From Pseudomonadota bacterium (lineage in GTDB: Bacteria; Pseudomonadota; Gammaproteobacteria; Steroidobacterales; Steroidobacteraceae), in contig JAKAFQ010000244.1 of the NCBI GenBank assembly GCA_021817875.1, positions 1-6,621 of the forward strand: a DNA stretch of 6,621 nt, given 5' to 3'. Below are positions 1-6,260 of this stretch, piece after piece. The position numbers were made by a program, and so were the translations under genes. How positions within the stretch are numbered: position 1 is the stretch's first letter; each line of letters begins with the position of its first letter. A model generated the notes under the pieces. That model had not been told where the DNA came from and searched no databases. It worked only from the letters and a program-made list of their open reading frames with translations.

Positions 1-262
1 CATTCGCAACGGGGTTCGCAAGGTGAACATCTACACCGATCTTCGCATTGCGATGAGCGCGGCGGTGCGCCGCTCGCTGGCGAGCGCGCGGGCGGATTTT
101 GATCCGCGGAAGTTTCTCAAGGCCGCGACGGTCGCGGCGCGCGAGGTGTGTCGGGCGCGCTTCGAGGCGTTCGGGGCGGCCGGTCAGGCCGCGCGGATCC
201 GCCCGCTGCCGCTCGAGCAGATGGCTGCGCGCTACGGGCGCGAGCAGTCCGCGCTGCGGTAA
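1..262 (+). CDS. fba: Class II fructose-bisphosphate aldolase, C-terminal part (5' end outside window)
   Basis: This is the last 86 codons of an aldolase entering the window in frame from base 2 and ending in TAA at 260-262. Class II aldolases are Zn-dependent cytoplasmic enzymes that interconvert fructose 1,6-bisphosphate with dihydroxyacetone phosphate and glyceraldehyde 3-phosphate in glycolysis, gluconeogenesis and the Calvin cycle. Recognition rests on the conserved tail: the substrate-binding strand [20 protein letters not shown], then [10 protein letters not shown], then the [13 protein letters not shown] block and a PLEQMAARY ending, in the order usual for the proteobacterial enzyme of about 350 residues. 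The zinc ligands and catalytic Asp lie upstream and cannot be checked. One oddity is Tyr (codon 32-34) in the N-I-D-T-D motif where Asp or Asn is usual. The gene converges on the histidine kinase with only 20 bp between stop codons. The family call is firm; the pathway cannot be decided from this fragment. Confidence 0.9.
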   Translation, partial: IRNGVRKVNIYTDLRIAMSAAVRRSLASARADFDPRKFLKAATVAAREVCRARFEAFGAAGQAARIRPLPLEQMAARYGREQSALR

Positions 263-272
263 CGGCCCCCGC

Positions 273-295
273 GCAGCCGCGCCTACTGCGGCTGC
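273..295. terminator. Hairpin at convergent gene junction, possible bidirectional terminator
   Basis: An 8-bp perfect stem pairs GCAGCCGC (273-280) with GCGGCTGC (288-295) around a 7-nt loop. It lies just after the aldolase stop and covers the stop codon of the minus-strand kinase, so it sits exactly where two converging transcripts should end. Neither strand has a run of T after the stem, so it is not a classic Rho-independent terminator. It could weaken read-through, protect 3' ends, or simply be coding sequence that happens to fold. Confidence 0.35.
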
Positions 296-2052
296 ATCGC
301 GCTGCTCACGGCCGCATACAGCGTGTCGAACGGAACCGGTTTCTGCAACACCGTCAGCTGGCTTTCGTGAGCGGACCGCAATGCGGACTCCGCGGTCTCA
401 CCCGTGACGATCAGGACGGGGAAGGCGCCGTAGGCGCCGCGCGCCTGCGCCGCGATCGCCGCGCCATCCTGGCCGTGGGGCAGCCGCAGATCGATCAGCA
501 TCAGATCCGGGCGGCCGTGCTCGGCGAGGAGCGCGGAGAGTTCGGTGGCCTCAGCGGCGCAGTGCACCTGGAACCCCCACAGGGTCAGTAGCGCACGCAT
601 GCTGGCGCGCACCGCCGCGTCGTCATCCACGACGTAGACCCGCGCCCCGCTCCAGGATTGCCGGCCGCGGTAGATCGAGCGCAGGATGGCAGCCGTACCC
701 GGTCCGGCGTGCACCGACGGCAGCGTCACCGTGAAGCGTGTTCCCTCTCCGGGCCTGGAGTGCAGCTCGATGCGCGCATGCATCAGCTCGCACAGATGCT
801 TGACGATCGAGAGGCCGAGACCGACGCCCTGCGGGTTTTGCTCGCCGCTGCCCTCTATCCGATAAAACTCCTCGAATATGCGCTGATGCTCATCGGGCGC
901 AATGCCGCGGCCCGTGTCGCTCACCTCGAGCCGCGCCTCGCCCGCGACATGTGTGAGCGTCACGCCGACCTCTCCCCGCTCGGTATACTTCAGCGCATTG
1001 TCGAGCAGATTGCGCACGATCCGACCCACCGCGCTCGCATCGCCGATGAGTTGCACCGGCGCCACCCGGGAGTTGAGCGCGAGGCCCTTGGCCGCGGCGA
1101 CGTGCGCGAACTCCGCACACACGCCCGCGATCAGCCGGTCCAGCGAGAACGGCTCATGCTGCAGGCGGTAGCCGCCGGTGGACAGCCGCGACAGGTCGAA
1201 CAGCTCGCCGAGAATCTCCCCGAGCGAGCGCACCAGGGTGTCGATGTTGTGGCCCGCCTCCTGCAGGGACTCGGCGGTCGGATTGGCGAGCAACAGCGCG
1301 CTGTATGCCGACAGCGCGTGCAGCGGCTGGCGCAGATCGTGGCTCACGGCCGCCAGGACCCGCGCCCGCGTCAGCGCCGCATGCTCGGCGCGAGCGGCGA
1401 CCTGTTGCATCTCCTGGTTGCGCTGTTCGAGCTGACGCAGTGCCTCGTCGCGCTGGTGGCGGATGTCGATGGAGCGCCGCAGCAGCCGCTCGCTGTCGGC
1501 GGATACGCTGATGAGGAAGATCCAGTAGAGAGCCGTGAGCGCGCCCACCAACAGTGCCTGCGGCGGATGCGCGGCACTCCAGGCGATGGCGGAGGCAATC
1601 AGCACCGCGGAGGAGTAGGCGGCGACCAGGCGTTTCGATGACACTGCGACCGCGACGCCCGCGCCCGCGACCGCATACAGCGTCGTCTCCAGGATTGCCT
1701 CGGAGATGAGCGGTATGTGTGGGATGAACAGCACGGCCGCCATGCCGGTCGCAAGTCCGGCGAGCGCATCGAGCGCCATGAAGAGCTGGTGGATGTACGG
1801 CGGCGGGCTCGAGGCGAGGGACACCTGCGCCCAGCGCGCCGCCGCGGCCCGCACGCATTCCACCCCGAGGGCAAGCCCCGCCCAGGCGAGAAACAGCGGC
1901 AAGCGGACGTCGGGCAATACGATCCAACCGATCGCCCCGACCAGTGCCGCCTCGAACAGCGGCATGCGCAGCAGAATGCGCGTGTGCAGACTGAGCAGTT
2001 CGTCGCGCAGCTCCGCGCGCCGTGCGCCGTCGGTCCGCGCCGGGTCAAACAT
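283..2052 (-). CDS. Membrane hybrid sensor histidine kinase with C-terminal receiver domain
   Basis: A 589-aa inner-membrane sensor kinase that should autophosphorylate on His and pass phosphate to Asp in its own receiver and/or the partner regulator. About six hydrophobic segments lie at residues 31-185 (roughly 33-48, 51-68, 90-110, 117-138, 142-160, 165-184) with short loops and no large periplasmic domain, so the signal is probably sensed within or near the membrane. A likely coiled coil (190-230) follows. The HisKA H-box is AAVSHDLRQPLHAL with His238; the ATPase domain has an N-box (RNLLDN, Asn352), G1 (SDTGRG, Asp379) and G2 (GVGLGL, 409-414). The receiver (about 470-585) has the acidic triplet 476-478, phospho-acceptor Asp521, Thr550 and Lys571. 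No HPt domain is present. The ATG at 2052-2050 was chosen because it overlaps the regulator stop by 8 bp; an upstream in-frame start at 2178 would lie deep inside the regulator gene. The ligand is unknown. Confidence 0.93.
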   Translation of the reverse strand: MFDPARTDGARRAELRDELLSLHTRILLRMPLFEAALVGAIGWIVLPDVRLPLFLAWAGLALGVECVRAAAARWAQVSLASSPPPYIHQLFMALDALAGLATGMAAVLFIPHIPLISEAILETTLYAVAGAGVAVAVSSKRLVAAYSSAVLIASAIAWSAAHPPQALLVGALTALYWIFLISVSADSERLLRRSIDIRHQRDEALRQLEQRNQEMQQVAARAEHAALTRARVLAAVSHDLRQPLHALSAYSALLLANPTAESLQEAGHNIDTLVRSLGEILGELFDLSRLSTGGYRLQHEPFSLDRLIAGVCAEFAHVAAAKGLALNSRVAPVQLIGDASAVGRIVRNLLDNALKYTERGEVGVTLTHVAGEARLEVSDTGRGIAPDEHQRIFEEFYRIEGSGEQNPQGVGLGLSIVKHLCELMHARIELHSRPGEGTRFTVTLPSVHAGPGTAAILRSIYRGRQSWSGARVYVVDDDAAVRASMRALLTLWGFQVHCAAEATELSALLAEHGRPDLMLIDLRLPHGQDGAAIAAQARGAYGAFPVLIVTGETAESALRSAHESQLTVLQKPVPFDTLYAAVSSAMQPQ

Positions 2053-2665
2053 GGGCGCGCAGCCCCAGGCGGCTGGCTTTGATGACCGCCTCGGTGCGGT
2101 TGTGGACCTCGAGAAGACGGAAGATGTCGGACAGGTATTCCTTGACGGTGTGCTCGGAGAGGGCGAGTTCCCGGGCAATCAGCTTGGTCGAGAGCCCCCG
2201 GCTGAGCGCCGCGAGCACTTCCAGCTGGCGTCTGGTCAGGTTCCGGCCGCCGGACGCGGCCTCGTCCCCTTCGGGCTGGATGCTGCGCGGCAGGAATACC
2301 TCGCCGACAAGCACGCGCTTCAGCGCGAGAGTGAGCACCTCGGGCGGGGAGCTCTTGGTAATGTAACTCATGGCGCCCGCTTCGATGCACGCGCGCACCG
2401 TGACCGGGTCGTCCGCCGCCGAGACGATCACCACGGCGGCCGCGGGTGCGCATTGACGCATGCACTCGATGGCCGGCAGACCCTGGTCGGTCTTGAGGTC
2501 GAGGTCGAGCAGACAGACCCGGACATCATCGTGCTGCTGCAGGTGTCCAAGGGCATCCTCGATGCAACCGGCCTCGAGGATCCGCGCCTGCGGGCACAGC
2601 GAGCCGAGCAACAGCCGCAGTCCGGCGCGGAACAACGCGTGATCATCCACCAGCAGGATGTGCAT
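2045..2665 (-). CDS. NarL/FixJ-family response regulator (receiver + LuxR-type HTH)
   Basis: A 206-aa cytoplasmic two-component transcription regulator, the usual family length. The receiver (residues 2-120) has the acidic pair Asp7-Asp8, phospho-acceptor Asp54 in LLDLDL, Ser82 in the Thr/Ser switch position and Lys104 in ITKSS. The LuxR-type DNA-binding domain (about 141-200) begins LTRRQLEVLAALSRGLSTK and continues with the recognition-helix region SEHTVKEYLSDIF, as in GerE/NarL proteins. The gene is first in a minus-strand operon. Its last codons CAT GTT TGA contain the kinase start ATG TTT GA, so translation of the two is probably coupled. The ATG at 2665 begins directly with the receiver's first strand (HILLVDD); only a weak SD-like GGGTAA precedes it. 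It is transcribed away from the OmpA-lipoprotein gene across a 352-bp gap, so it could control that operon, itself, or distant targets. The regulon cannot be told from sequence. Confidence 0.95.
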   Translation of the reverse strand: MHILLVDDHALFRAGLRLLLGSLCPQARILEAGCIEDALGHLQQHDDVRVCLLDLDLKTDQGLPAIECMRQCAPAAAVVIVSAADDPVTVRACIEAGAMSYITKSSPPEVLTLALKRVLVGEVFLPRSIQPEGDEAASGGRNLTRRQLEVLAALSRGLSTKLIARELALSEHTVKEYLSDIFRLLEVHNRTEAVIKASRLGLRAHV

Positions 2666-2839
2666 GCCATTACCCGACGCCGAGCGTCATCGGACCGTGC
2701 CCTGCGCGATCTGTGGCCGGCCCCCTTTGCTGACGACGGACACGCCGCGATGCGTTATGGGCGGAAATCTACCGAATCGGCGCGCTGATGACAAATGCGG
2801 GCGGTGATTCCAGCTCCGGTCCCCCGGCAGCGGCCGGTC

Positions 2840-2871
2840 GGGGCATCCCCCCATTCGAGGGGTTGCGCCCC
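2840..2871 (+). repeat. Alternating G/C runs able to form mutually exclusive hairpins
   Basis: Four runs alternate: GGGG (2840-2843), CCCCCC (2847-2852), GGGG (2859-2862) and CCCC (2868-2871). Runs 1 and 2, 2 and 3, or 3 and 4 can pair, with loops of about 3, 6 and 5 nt, so the pairings compete. This lies 147-178 bases before the lipoprotein start, possibly in its 5' leader. The stems are only 4 bp, and such runs arise by chance in GC-rich DNA, so a regulatory role is only a possibility. Confidence 0.3.
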
Positions 2872-2895
2872 GAGGCGGCGCTCCGCAAGGATGGC

Positions 2896-2919
2896 GCGCA
2901 TGCCGGGCCGCGCATGCGC
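2896..2919. repeat. Inverted repeat, 8-bp arms around an 8-nt centre
   Basis: GCGCATGC (2896-2903) is repeated in inverted orientation as GCATGCGC (2912-2919) around CGGGCCGC. Each arm holds the palindrome GCATGC. The two-fold symmetry, with arm centres about 16 bp apart, would suit a dimeric DNA-binding protein, and the site lies between two divergent operons. It could also act as a leader hairpin for the lipoprotein mRNA, or be chance in GC-rich sequence. Confidence 0.35.
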
Positions 2920-3006
2920 CGCGGCAGACACAAGACGAAGCGGGGGATGAGCACGATGTTGCGGGGGCCAGGTGGGATGCATGGGAGGGCTGCGGATCGT
3001 CGCCAC

Positions 3007-3012
3007 GGGGGG
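3007..3012 (+). promoter_or_regulatory. Shine-Dalgarno-like GGGGGG before the lipoprotein start
   Basis: Six G residues end 5 nt before the ATG at 3018. They support this start, which also yields a proper lipoprotein signal peptide. Confidence 0.5.
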
Positions 3013-3017
3013 CCGCG

Positions 3018-4679
3018 ATGAAGCTGCGGGCGCGGGCGGTTCTCGCCGGCCTGTGCGTTGCGAGTCTGCTCGGTACGGGTGGCTGCGTGAGCAGCTCGGG
3101 AGTTCGCGAGCCGCAGTTTCTCTCCACTCTGCAGCACCATGTCACCAACCTGTTCGACAATCCCAATCCCTGTTCGAACAACGACAGCGACATCGGCATC
3201 GTCACCGGCGCGGTGGTCGGCGCCTTCGTCGGCCATCACGTCGAGAAAAGCGGCAAAGGCACGCTGATCGGCGCGGCGATCGGCGCGACGGTCGGGGGGC
3301 TGATCGGTCACAGCGTCGACGCGCGGCGCTGCGCGCTGTACCGCATCGCACAGCAGGATCACCTCGCGCTCGCGAGCGCCCGGATCACCCCGGGCAAACT
3401 CGGGATCAGCGGCCAGCACACGGTCGGGTTGGATGTGCAGATCCAGGATCAGGGGGTGATCTTCGAGCCGCATTCGGCCGCTCTGGTCCCCGGTGCGCGT
3501 GGCTATCTGGCGCAGATCGCCGCGCAATACACCCCGCATGCGCTGATCGCCTCTCTCGGGCCGCACGCCCCGCCGGCGGCGCTCGCCGCCGCCGAGCAGC
3601 GCAAGGTGCTGATCGTGGCGCATGCCGCCCAGACTTCGAACCCCTATGGGGCGCTGCAGCTCTCGACCGATCGGGCCCGCGCGGTCGCGCAGATATTCGC
3701 GGCGAGCGGCGTACCCGGTGGAAACATCTATTATCAGGGCGCCGGGGATGCGCTGCCGGTGGCGAGCAATGCGACCGCCCGCGGGCGGCAGGAAAACCGC
3801 CGCGTTCAGATCGTCGACGTGGCCTCGGATGGACAGCTGAAGCGCTATCTTGCCCTGAGGACGGCAAACCCCGCGGATTTCACCGGCGTCGCCTACCGTG
3901 CGACACCGCAGACGACATCCAGCGCGGCAGAAACGTCCGGGCATGGCAGCGGCGAGCCATCGCCTGCCGGTGCGCACCCGTCGTTTTTGCAGAGGCTGAA
4001 GTCCCGCGCGCAACGCCTGGCGCGGCAGGTGGAGCATCGGACGGCCGCTCCCGCTGCGGCGCGTGCGCCGGTTGCGGTCGCCGAGGCCGCTGCGCCGCCT
4101 GTGGCCCTGCCGCGCGGTGCATACGACTTCGGCGGGGCGCCGCTTCAGGGCCGGGAGCCGCCGATCGATCTCGGCCGATTGCACAGCCATTCGATGTTCA
4201 GCTTCATTCGCACCGCGCACGCGAGTAACGCTCGCGAGCGGGTCGGTGCCTGTACGGACGATCGCCCGCACCTGGCGAGCGCGGTGCGCAATCTGTCCTC
4301 GGGCCGGATATTGCCGGTGCGGGATGACGTTGCGGGCTTTTACGGCGCTCCCTGGCTGAGCGAGCCGCACGGCAACCTGGTGGCGATCCTCGACGCGTAT
4401 GTGCCGAAGGCCGCCGGTCTGCCGGTGCCCGATCCGAGAATCGACATCTATCGCGACTACGCCCGGTATCACGAGCGCCAGCCCACCTACTCGCGGCTCG
4501 TGCCGGTCAACGTCTACCGCGGCTCGCGCGGCACCCTGTACCGGATGTTCCTCGGTGGGCCGATCCAGTGCATGGACCTGTTCGTGCCGACGCATGCCGC
4601 CAGCGCGCCGACCCGCATCTACTATCCGTTGCTCGGCCAGAGTTACCTCGCGACCTCCACGTTCACGATCCACCAGTGA
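3018..4679 (+). CDS. Glycine-zipper / OmpA-domain lipoprotein (YiaD-like) with long unrecognised C-terminal extension
   Basis: A 553-aa predicted outer-membrane lipoprotein. Residues 1-22 form a signal peptide (MKLRAR, then a hydrophobic core) ending in a slightly atypical lipobox TGGC with Cys23; Val24 does not signal inner-membrane retention. Residues 59-100 are a glycine zipper (Gly at 60, 64, 68, 72, then 85, 89, 93, 94, 97). Residues about 138-268 are an OmpA-like domain ending ARGRQENRRVQIVDV. The order lipobox, zipper, OmpA matches E. coli YiaD (about 220 aa), which stops here. This protein continues for about 285 residues: an Ala/Pro-rich linker (about 295-365) and a Tyr- and Arg-rich segment (366-553) with two Cys (412, 518) that I do not recognise. 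The OmpA domain has about 20 extra residues (176-195) before its core strand, and the usual peptidoglycan-contacting Asp is Ala204, while Arg219 remains. It is the first of three co-directional genes, 72 bp before the next. Confidence 0.85.
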   Translation: MKLRARAVLAGLCVASLLGTGGCVSSSGVREPQFLSTLQHHVTNLFDNPNPCSNNDSDIGIVTGAVVGAFVGHHVEKSGKGTLIGAAIGATVGGLIGHSVDARRCALYRIAQQDHLALASARITPGKLGISGQHTVGLDVQIQDQGVIFEPHSAALVPGARGYLAQIAAQYTPHALIASLGPHAPPAALAAAEQRKVLIVAHAAQTSNPYGALQLSTDRARAVAQIFAASGVPGGNIYYQGAGDALPVASNATARGRQENRRVQIVDVASDGQLKRYLALRTANPADFTGVAYRATPQTTSSAAETSGHGSGEPSPAGAHPSFLQRLKSRAQRLARQVEHRTAAPAAARAPVAVAEAAAPPVALPRGAYDFGGAPLQGREPPIDLGRLHSHSMFSFIRTAHASNARERVGACTDDRPHLASAVRNLSSGRILPVRDDVAGFYGAPWLSEPHGNLVAILDAYVPKAAGLPVPDPRIDIYRDYARYHERQPTYSRLVPVNVYRGSRGTLYRMFLGGPIQCMDLFVPTHAASAPTRIYYPLLGQSYLATSTFTIHQ

Positions 4680-4739
4680 TTCCCGTCATGCGTACACGGT
4701 CGCCTCGGTCGATGCCGATCACTCATGTCGGACGTGCAC

Positions 4740-4747
4740 GGGGGTGA
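4740..4747 (+). promoter_or_regulatory. Strong Shine-Dalgarno that decides the start of the next gene
   Basis: GGGGGTGA differs by one base from GGAGGTGA, the full anti-SD complement. Its G-run ends 7 nt before the ATG at 4752. The in-frame ATG at 4725 has no such site, so 4752 is the better start. Confidence 0.65.
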
Positions 4748-4751
4748 ACCG

Positions 4752-6239
4752 ATGAAAGCGCAACTGTTCGACCTGCTGTACGCCTTTCCGGTGCGACTGT
4801 TCGGCCAGATCGGCAAGCTCTCGCAGCTGAAGAGCGACTCGCAGAGCGTGACGGGCAATGCCTGGCGCGACGATCCGGCCGGGATGCCGGACCCGGAACT
4901 GCGCCTGTGCAACGACTACTACGCCGCTTTTGCGGAAAACGTTTCCTCGAAACCGGTGTTCGAGAACGCCTACGCCTACCTGGTGCATTCCTACCAGACC
5001 GGCACGCGCCCGATGGCCTTCTGGCAGCACCTGCTGTTGCTGGCCCTGACTTTGGCCGAGGCGGCCGGCACGGGCTTTCTGCTCGCGCCCTGGGTATCAC
5101 AGGAGATGTCCGCCGCCCAGGTCAGCTACGTCGGATGGATCATCGCGTTCGCGTTTGCTTTCGGCATGCTGATCATGACGCATGCCGCCGGGCAATCCTA
5201 CAAAAAGGCGGCTCTGTTCAATGCCATCACCGCCGGGAAGGACCAGACCAGCCTCGATCACGTGCGACCGATCTCGCTGTCGATGCCGCAGGAGGCCGAC
5301 GCCGAGCAGAAACCCGAGGTCCGCTTCGTGGCGCGGGTGTCGAAGGGTCCGCGTGACCGCGGCTCGTTCTGGCCGACCGTTGCCACCATCGGGGTGCTGG
5401 CCGCCGCCTTGGCCTTCATTTTCTACATCCGCTGGGAAGGCATCAAGGAGGCCGAAACCCATCAGGTCGTGCACCTGGAGCATCACGGCGTCTCCTCGGC
5501 CAGTAGTAACCCGTTCGCGAACTTGAACTCCGGCTCGTCCTCATCGCCGCTGCCGCCGGCTGTCCAGCAGGCCCAGCAGCAGGCGCGTGATCGCGTCGCC
5601 CACGAGATCGCGCGCGAGCATGCCGGCCAGGGCTTCGGTGCCGCGGCGCTGCTGTCCTTCATCTACATCATGACGCAGGCCGCTGGTTTTCTCTTCTCGT
5701 ACGAGCATGCCTTTCTTGCCGATGGCGAGCAGGCGTACCGGCTCACCCGCGGCGAATCCCATTACGAGACGTATGTCCGCAGCATCGGCTCGCCGTATCT
5801 GAACTGCGCCGAATCCCGTCTCGCCGAGCTGCGCCAGTACCTGGTCGCGCACGTTGCGGAGTACGCGAAGAGCCCCTCCCGCGTGTCGTTCCTCACGTTC
5901 TACAACCGCCGCCAGGCCGACAAGCTCGGTCAGGAAGACCTGGCCGGAATGATCAAGACCGCCGACACGCCGCGCCCCGCACCGGCGGCAGCCCCCGCTC
6001 AGGCCGCAGCGTCCGCTGCGCCGGCGCTCGCCCGAATCGGCGCGAGCGATGACGAATTGCGCTCCGCCGCGCAGGAGATCTACGCCCTCGGGGACTCCGC
6101 GGCTCGCAAGGACCGCTTCAGGCAGATCTCCCAGGGGCTCGGCAGCGCCGAACAGATGAAGCTGCTCGATTTCTTCAATCAGATCAAGGACGAGCGCGCC
6201 CGGGTGCAGGCCCTGGCGGAAGACCTGTTCAAAGAATGA
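4752..6239 (+). CDS. Unrecognised four-helix inner-membrane protein
   Basis: A 495-aa protein of no family I can name. It starts MKAQLFDLLYAFPVRLFGQI, an amphipathic rather than signal-peptide-like N-terminus. Four strongly hydrophobic segments lie at about 93-115, 124-145, 207-226 and 296-316. The loop between helices 2 and 3 is rich in Lys and Arg, so by the positive-inside rule both termini should be cytoplasmic. The loop 227-295 would be periplasmic and is Ser- and Gln-rich with a probable helix (VQQAQQQARDRVAHEIAREH). The cytoplasmic tail (317-495) holds a Tyr-rich segment, an Ala/Pro linker (about 407-427) and a charged, probably helical C-terminal domain (430-495, ending AEDLFKE). Cys53 and Cys352 are its only cysteines. 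It lies 72 bp after the OmpA lipoprotein gene and 227 bp before an exported protein, suggesting an envelope assembly. No catalytic motif is visible. The gene is confident; a function is not offered. Confidence 0.85.
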   Translation: MKAQLFDLLYAFPVRLFGQIGKLSQLKSDSQSVTGNAWRDDPAGMPDPELRLCNDYYAAFAENVSSKPVFENAYAYLVHSYQTGTRPMAFWQHLLLLALTLAEAAGTGFLLAPWVSQEMSAAQVSYVGWIIAFAFAFGMLIMTHAAGQSYKKAALFNAITAGKDQTSLDHVRPISLSMPQEADAEQKPEVRFVARVSKGPRDRGSFWPTVATIGVLAAALAFIFYIRWEGIKEAETHQVVHLEHHGVSSASSNPFANLNSGSSSSPLPPAVQQAQQQARDRVAHEIAREHAGQGFGAAALLSFIYIMTQAAGFLFSYEHAFLADGEQAYRLTRGESHYETYVRSIGSPYLNCAESRLAELRQYLVAHVAEYAKSPSRVSFLTFYNRRQADKLGQEDLAGMIKTADTPRPAPAAAPAQAAASAAPALARIGASDDELRSAAQEIYALGDSAARKDRFRQISQGLGSAEQMKLLDFFNQIKDERARVQALAEDLFKE

Positions 6240-6260
6240 CCCGTCCGTGCACGGTCCGGT
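6239..6260. repeat. Imperfect palindrome just after the membrane-protein gene
   Basis: A 22-bp imperfect palindrome starts at the last base of the stop codon. Its perfect core is CCGTGCACGG (6246-6255), with outer ACC/GGT and G/C pairs and two mismatched positions on each arm. The 8-bp core CGTGCACG also occurs at 4733-4740, just before the start of the same gene. It could be an operator, a weak transcript end, or chance. There is no loop and no T-run, which argues against a standard terminator. Confidence 0.3.

Larger units (their letters stand above)
2666..3017. other. 352-bp divergent intergenic region (regulator / OmpA lipoprotein)
   Basis: This gap separates the minus-strand regulator from the plus-strand lipoprotein gene and must hold promoters for both unless they are driven from elsewhere. 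I see no convincing sigma70 pair on either strand. The best plus-strand hexamers, TTGCTG at 2727 and TTATGG at 2755, are 22 bp apart, which is too far. The notable content is the alternating G and C runs (2840-2871) and an inverted repeat (2896-2919), listed separately. Reading frames through it (for example 2788-3021) give Gly/Arg/Pro-rich products without recognisable domains and are judged non-coding. Confidence 0.7.

Noticed and set aside
2053..2178. Upstream in-frame start for the kinase at 2178
   Set aside because: It would add 42 Ser/Pro/Arg-rich residues translated out of frame through the regulator's HTH domain. The ATG at 2052 overlaps the regulator stop in the classic coupled arrangement.
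2727..2760. Possible sigma70 promoter TTGCTG ... TTATGG
   Set aside because: The 22-bp spacing is far from the usual 17, and both hexamers are imperfect.
658..2788. Long plus-strand open frames (658-1641 and 1706-2788) opposite the kinase and regulator
   Set aside because: They are antisense to clearly recognisable kinase and regulator domains and encode low-complexity Arg/Ala-rich products.
2788..3021. 77-codon plus-strand frame in the divergent intergenic region
   Set aside because: Gly/Arg/Pro-rich, overlaps the lipoprotein start, has no ribosome-binding site and no recognisable feature.
2769..4673. 634-codon open frame on the minus strand opposite the OmpA lipoprotein gene
   Set aside because: Its product is Arg/His/Asp/Ala-rich with no domain, as expected for the complement of a high-GC gene. 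The plus-strand frame has a signal peptide, lipobox, zipper and OmpA domain.
4725..4751. Alternative ATG at 4725 for the membrane protein
   Set aside because: No ribosome-binding site precedes it, while a near-perfect one (4740-4747) is correctly placed for 4752.
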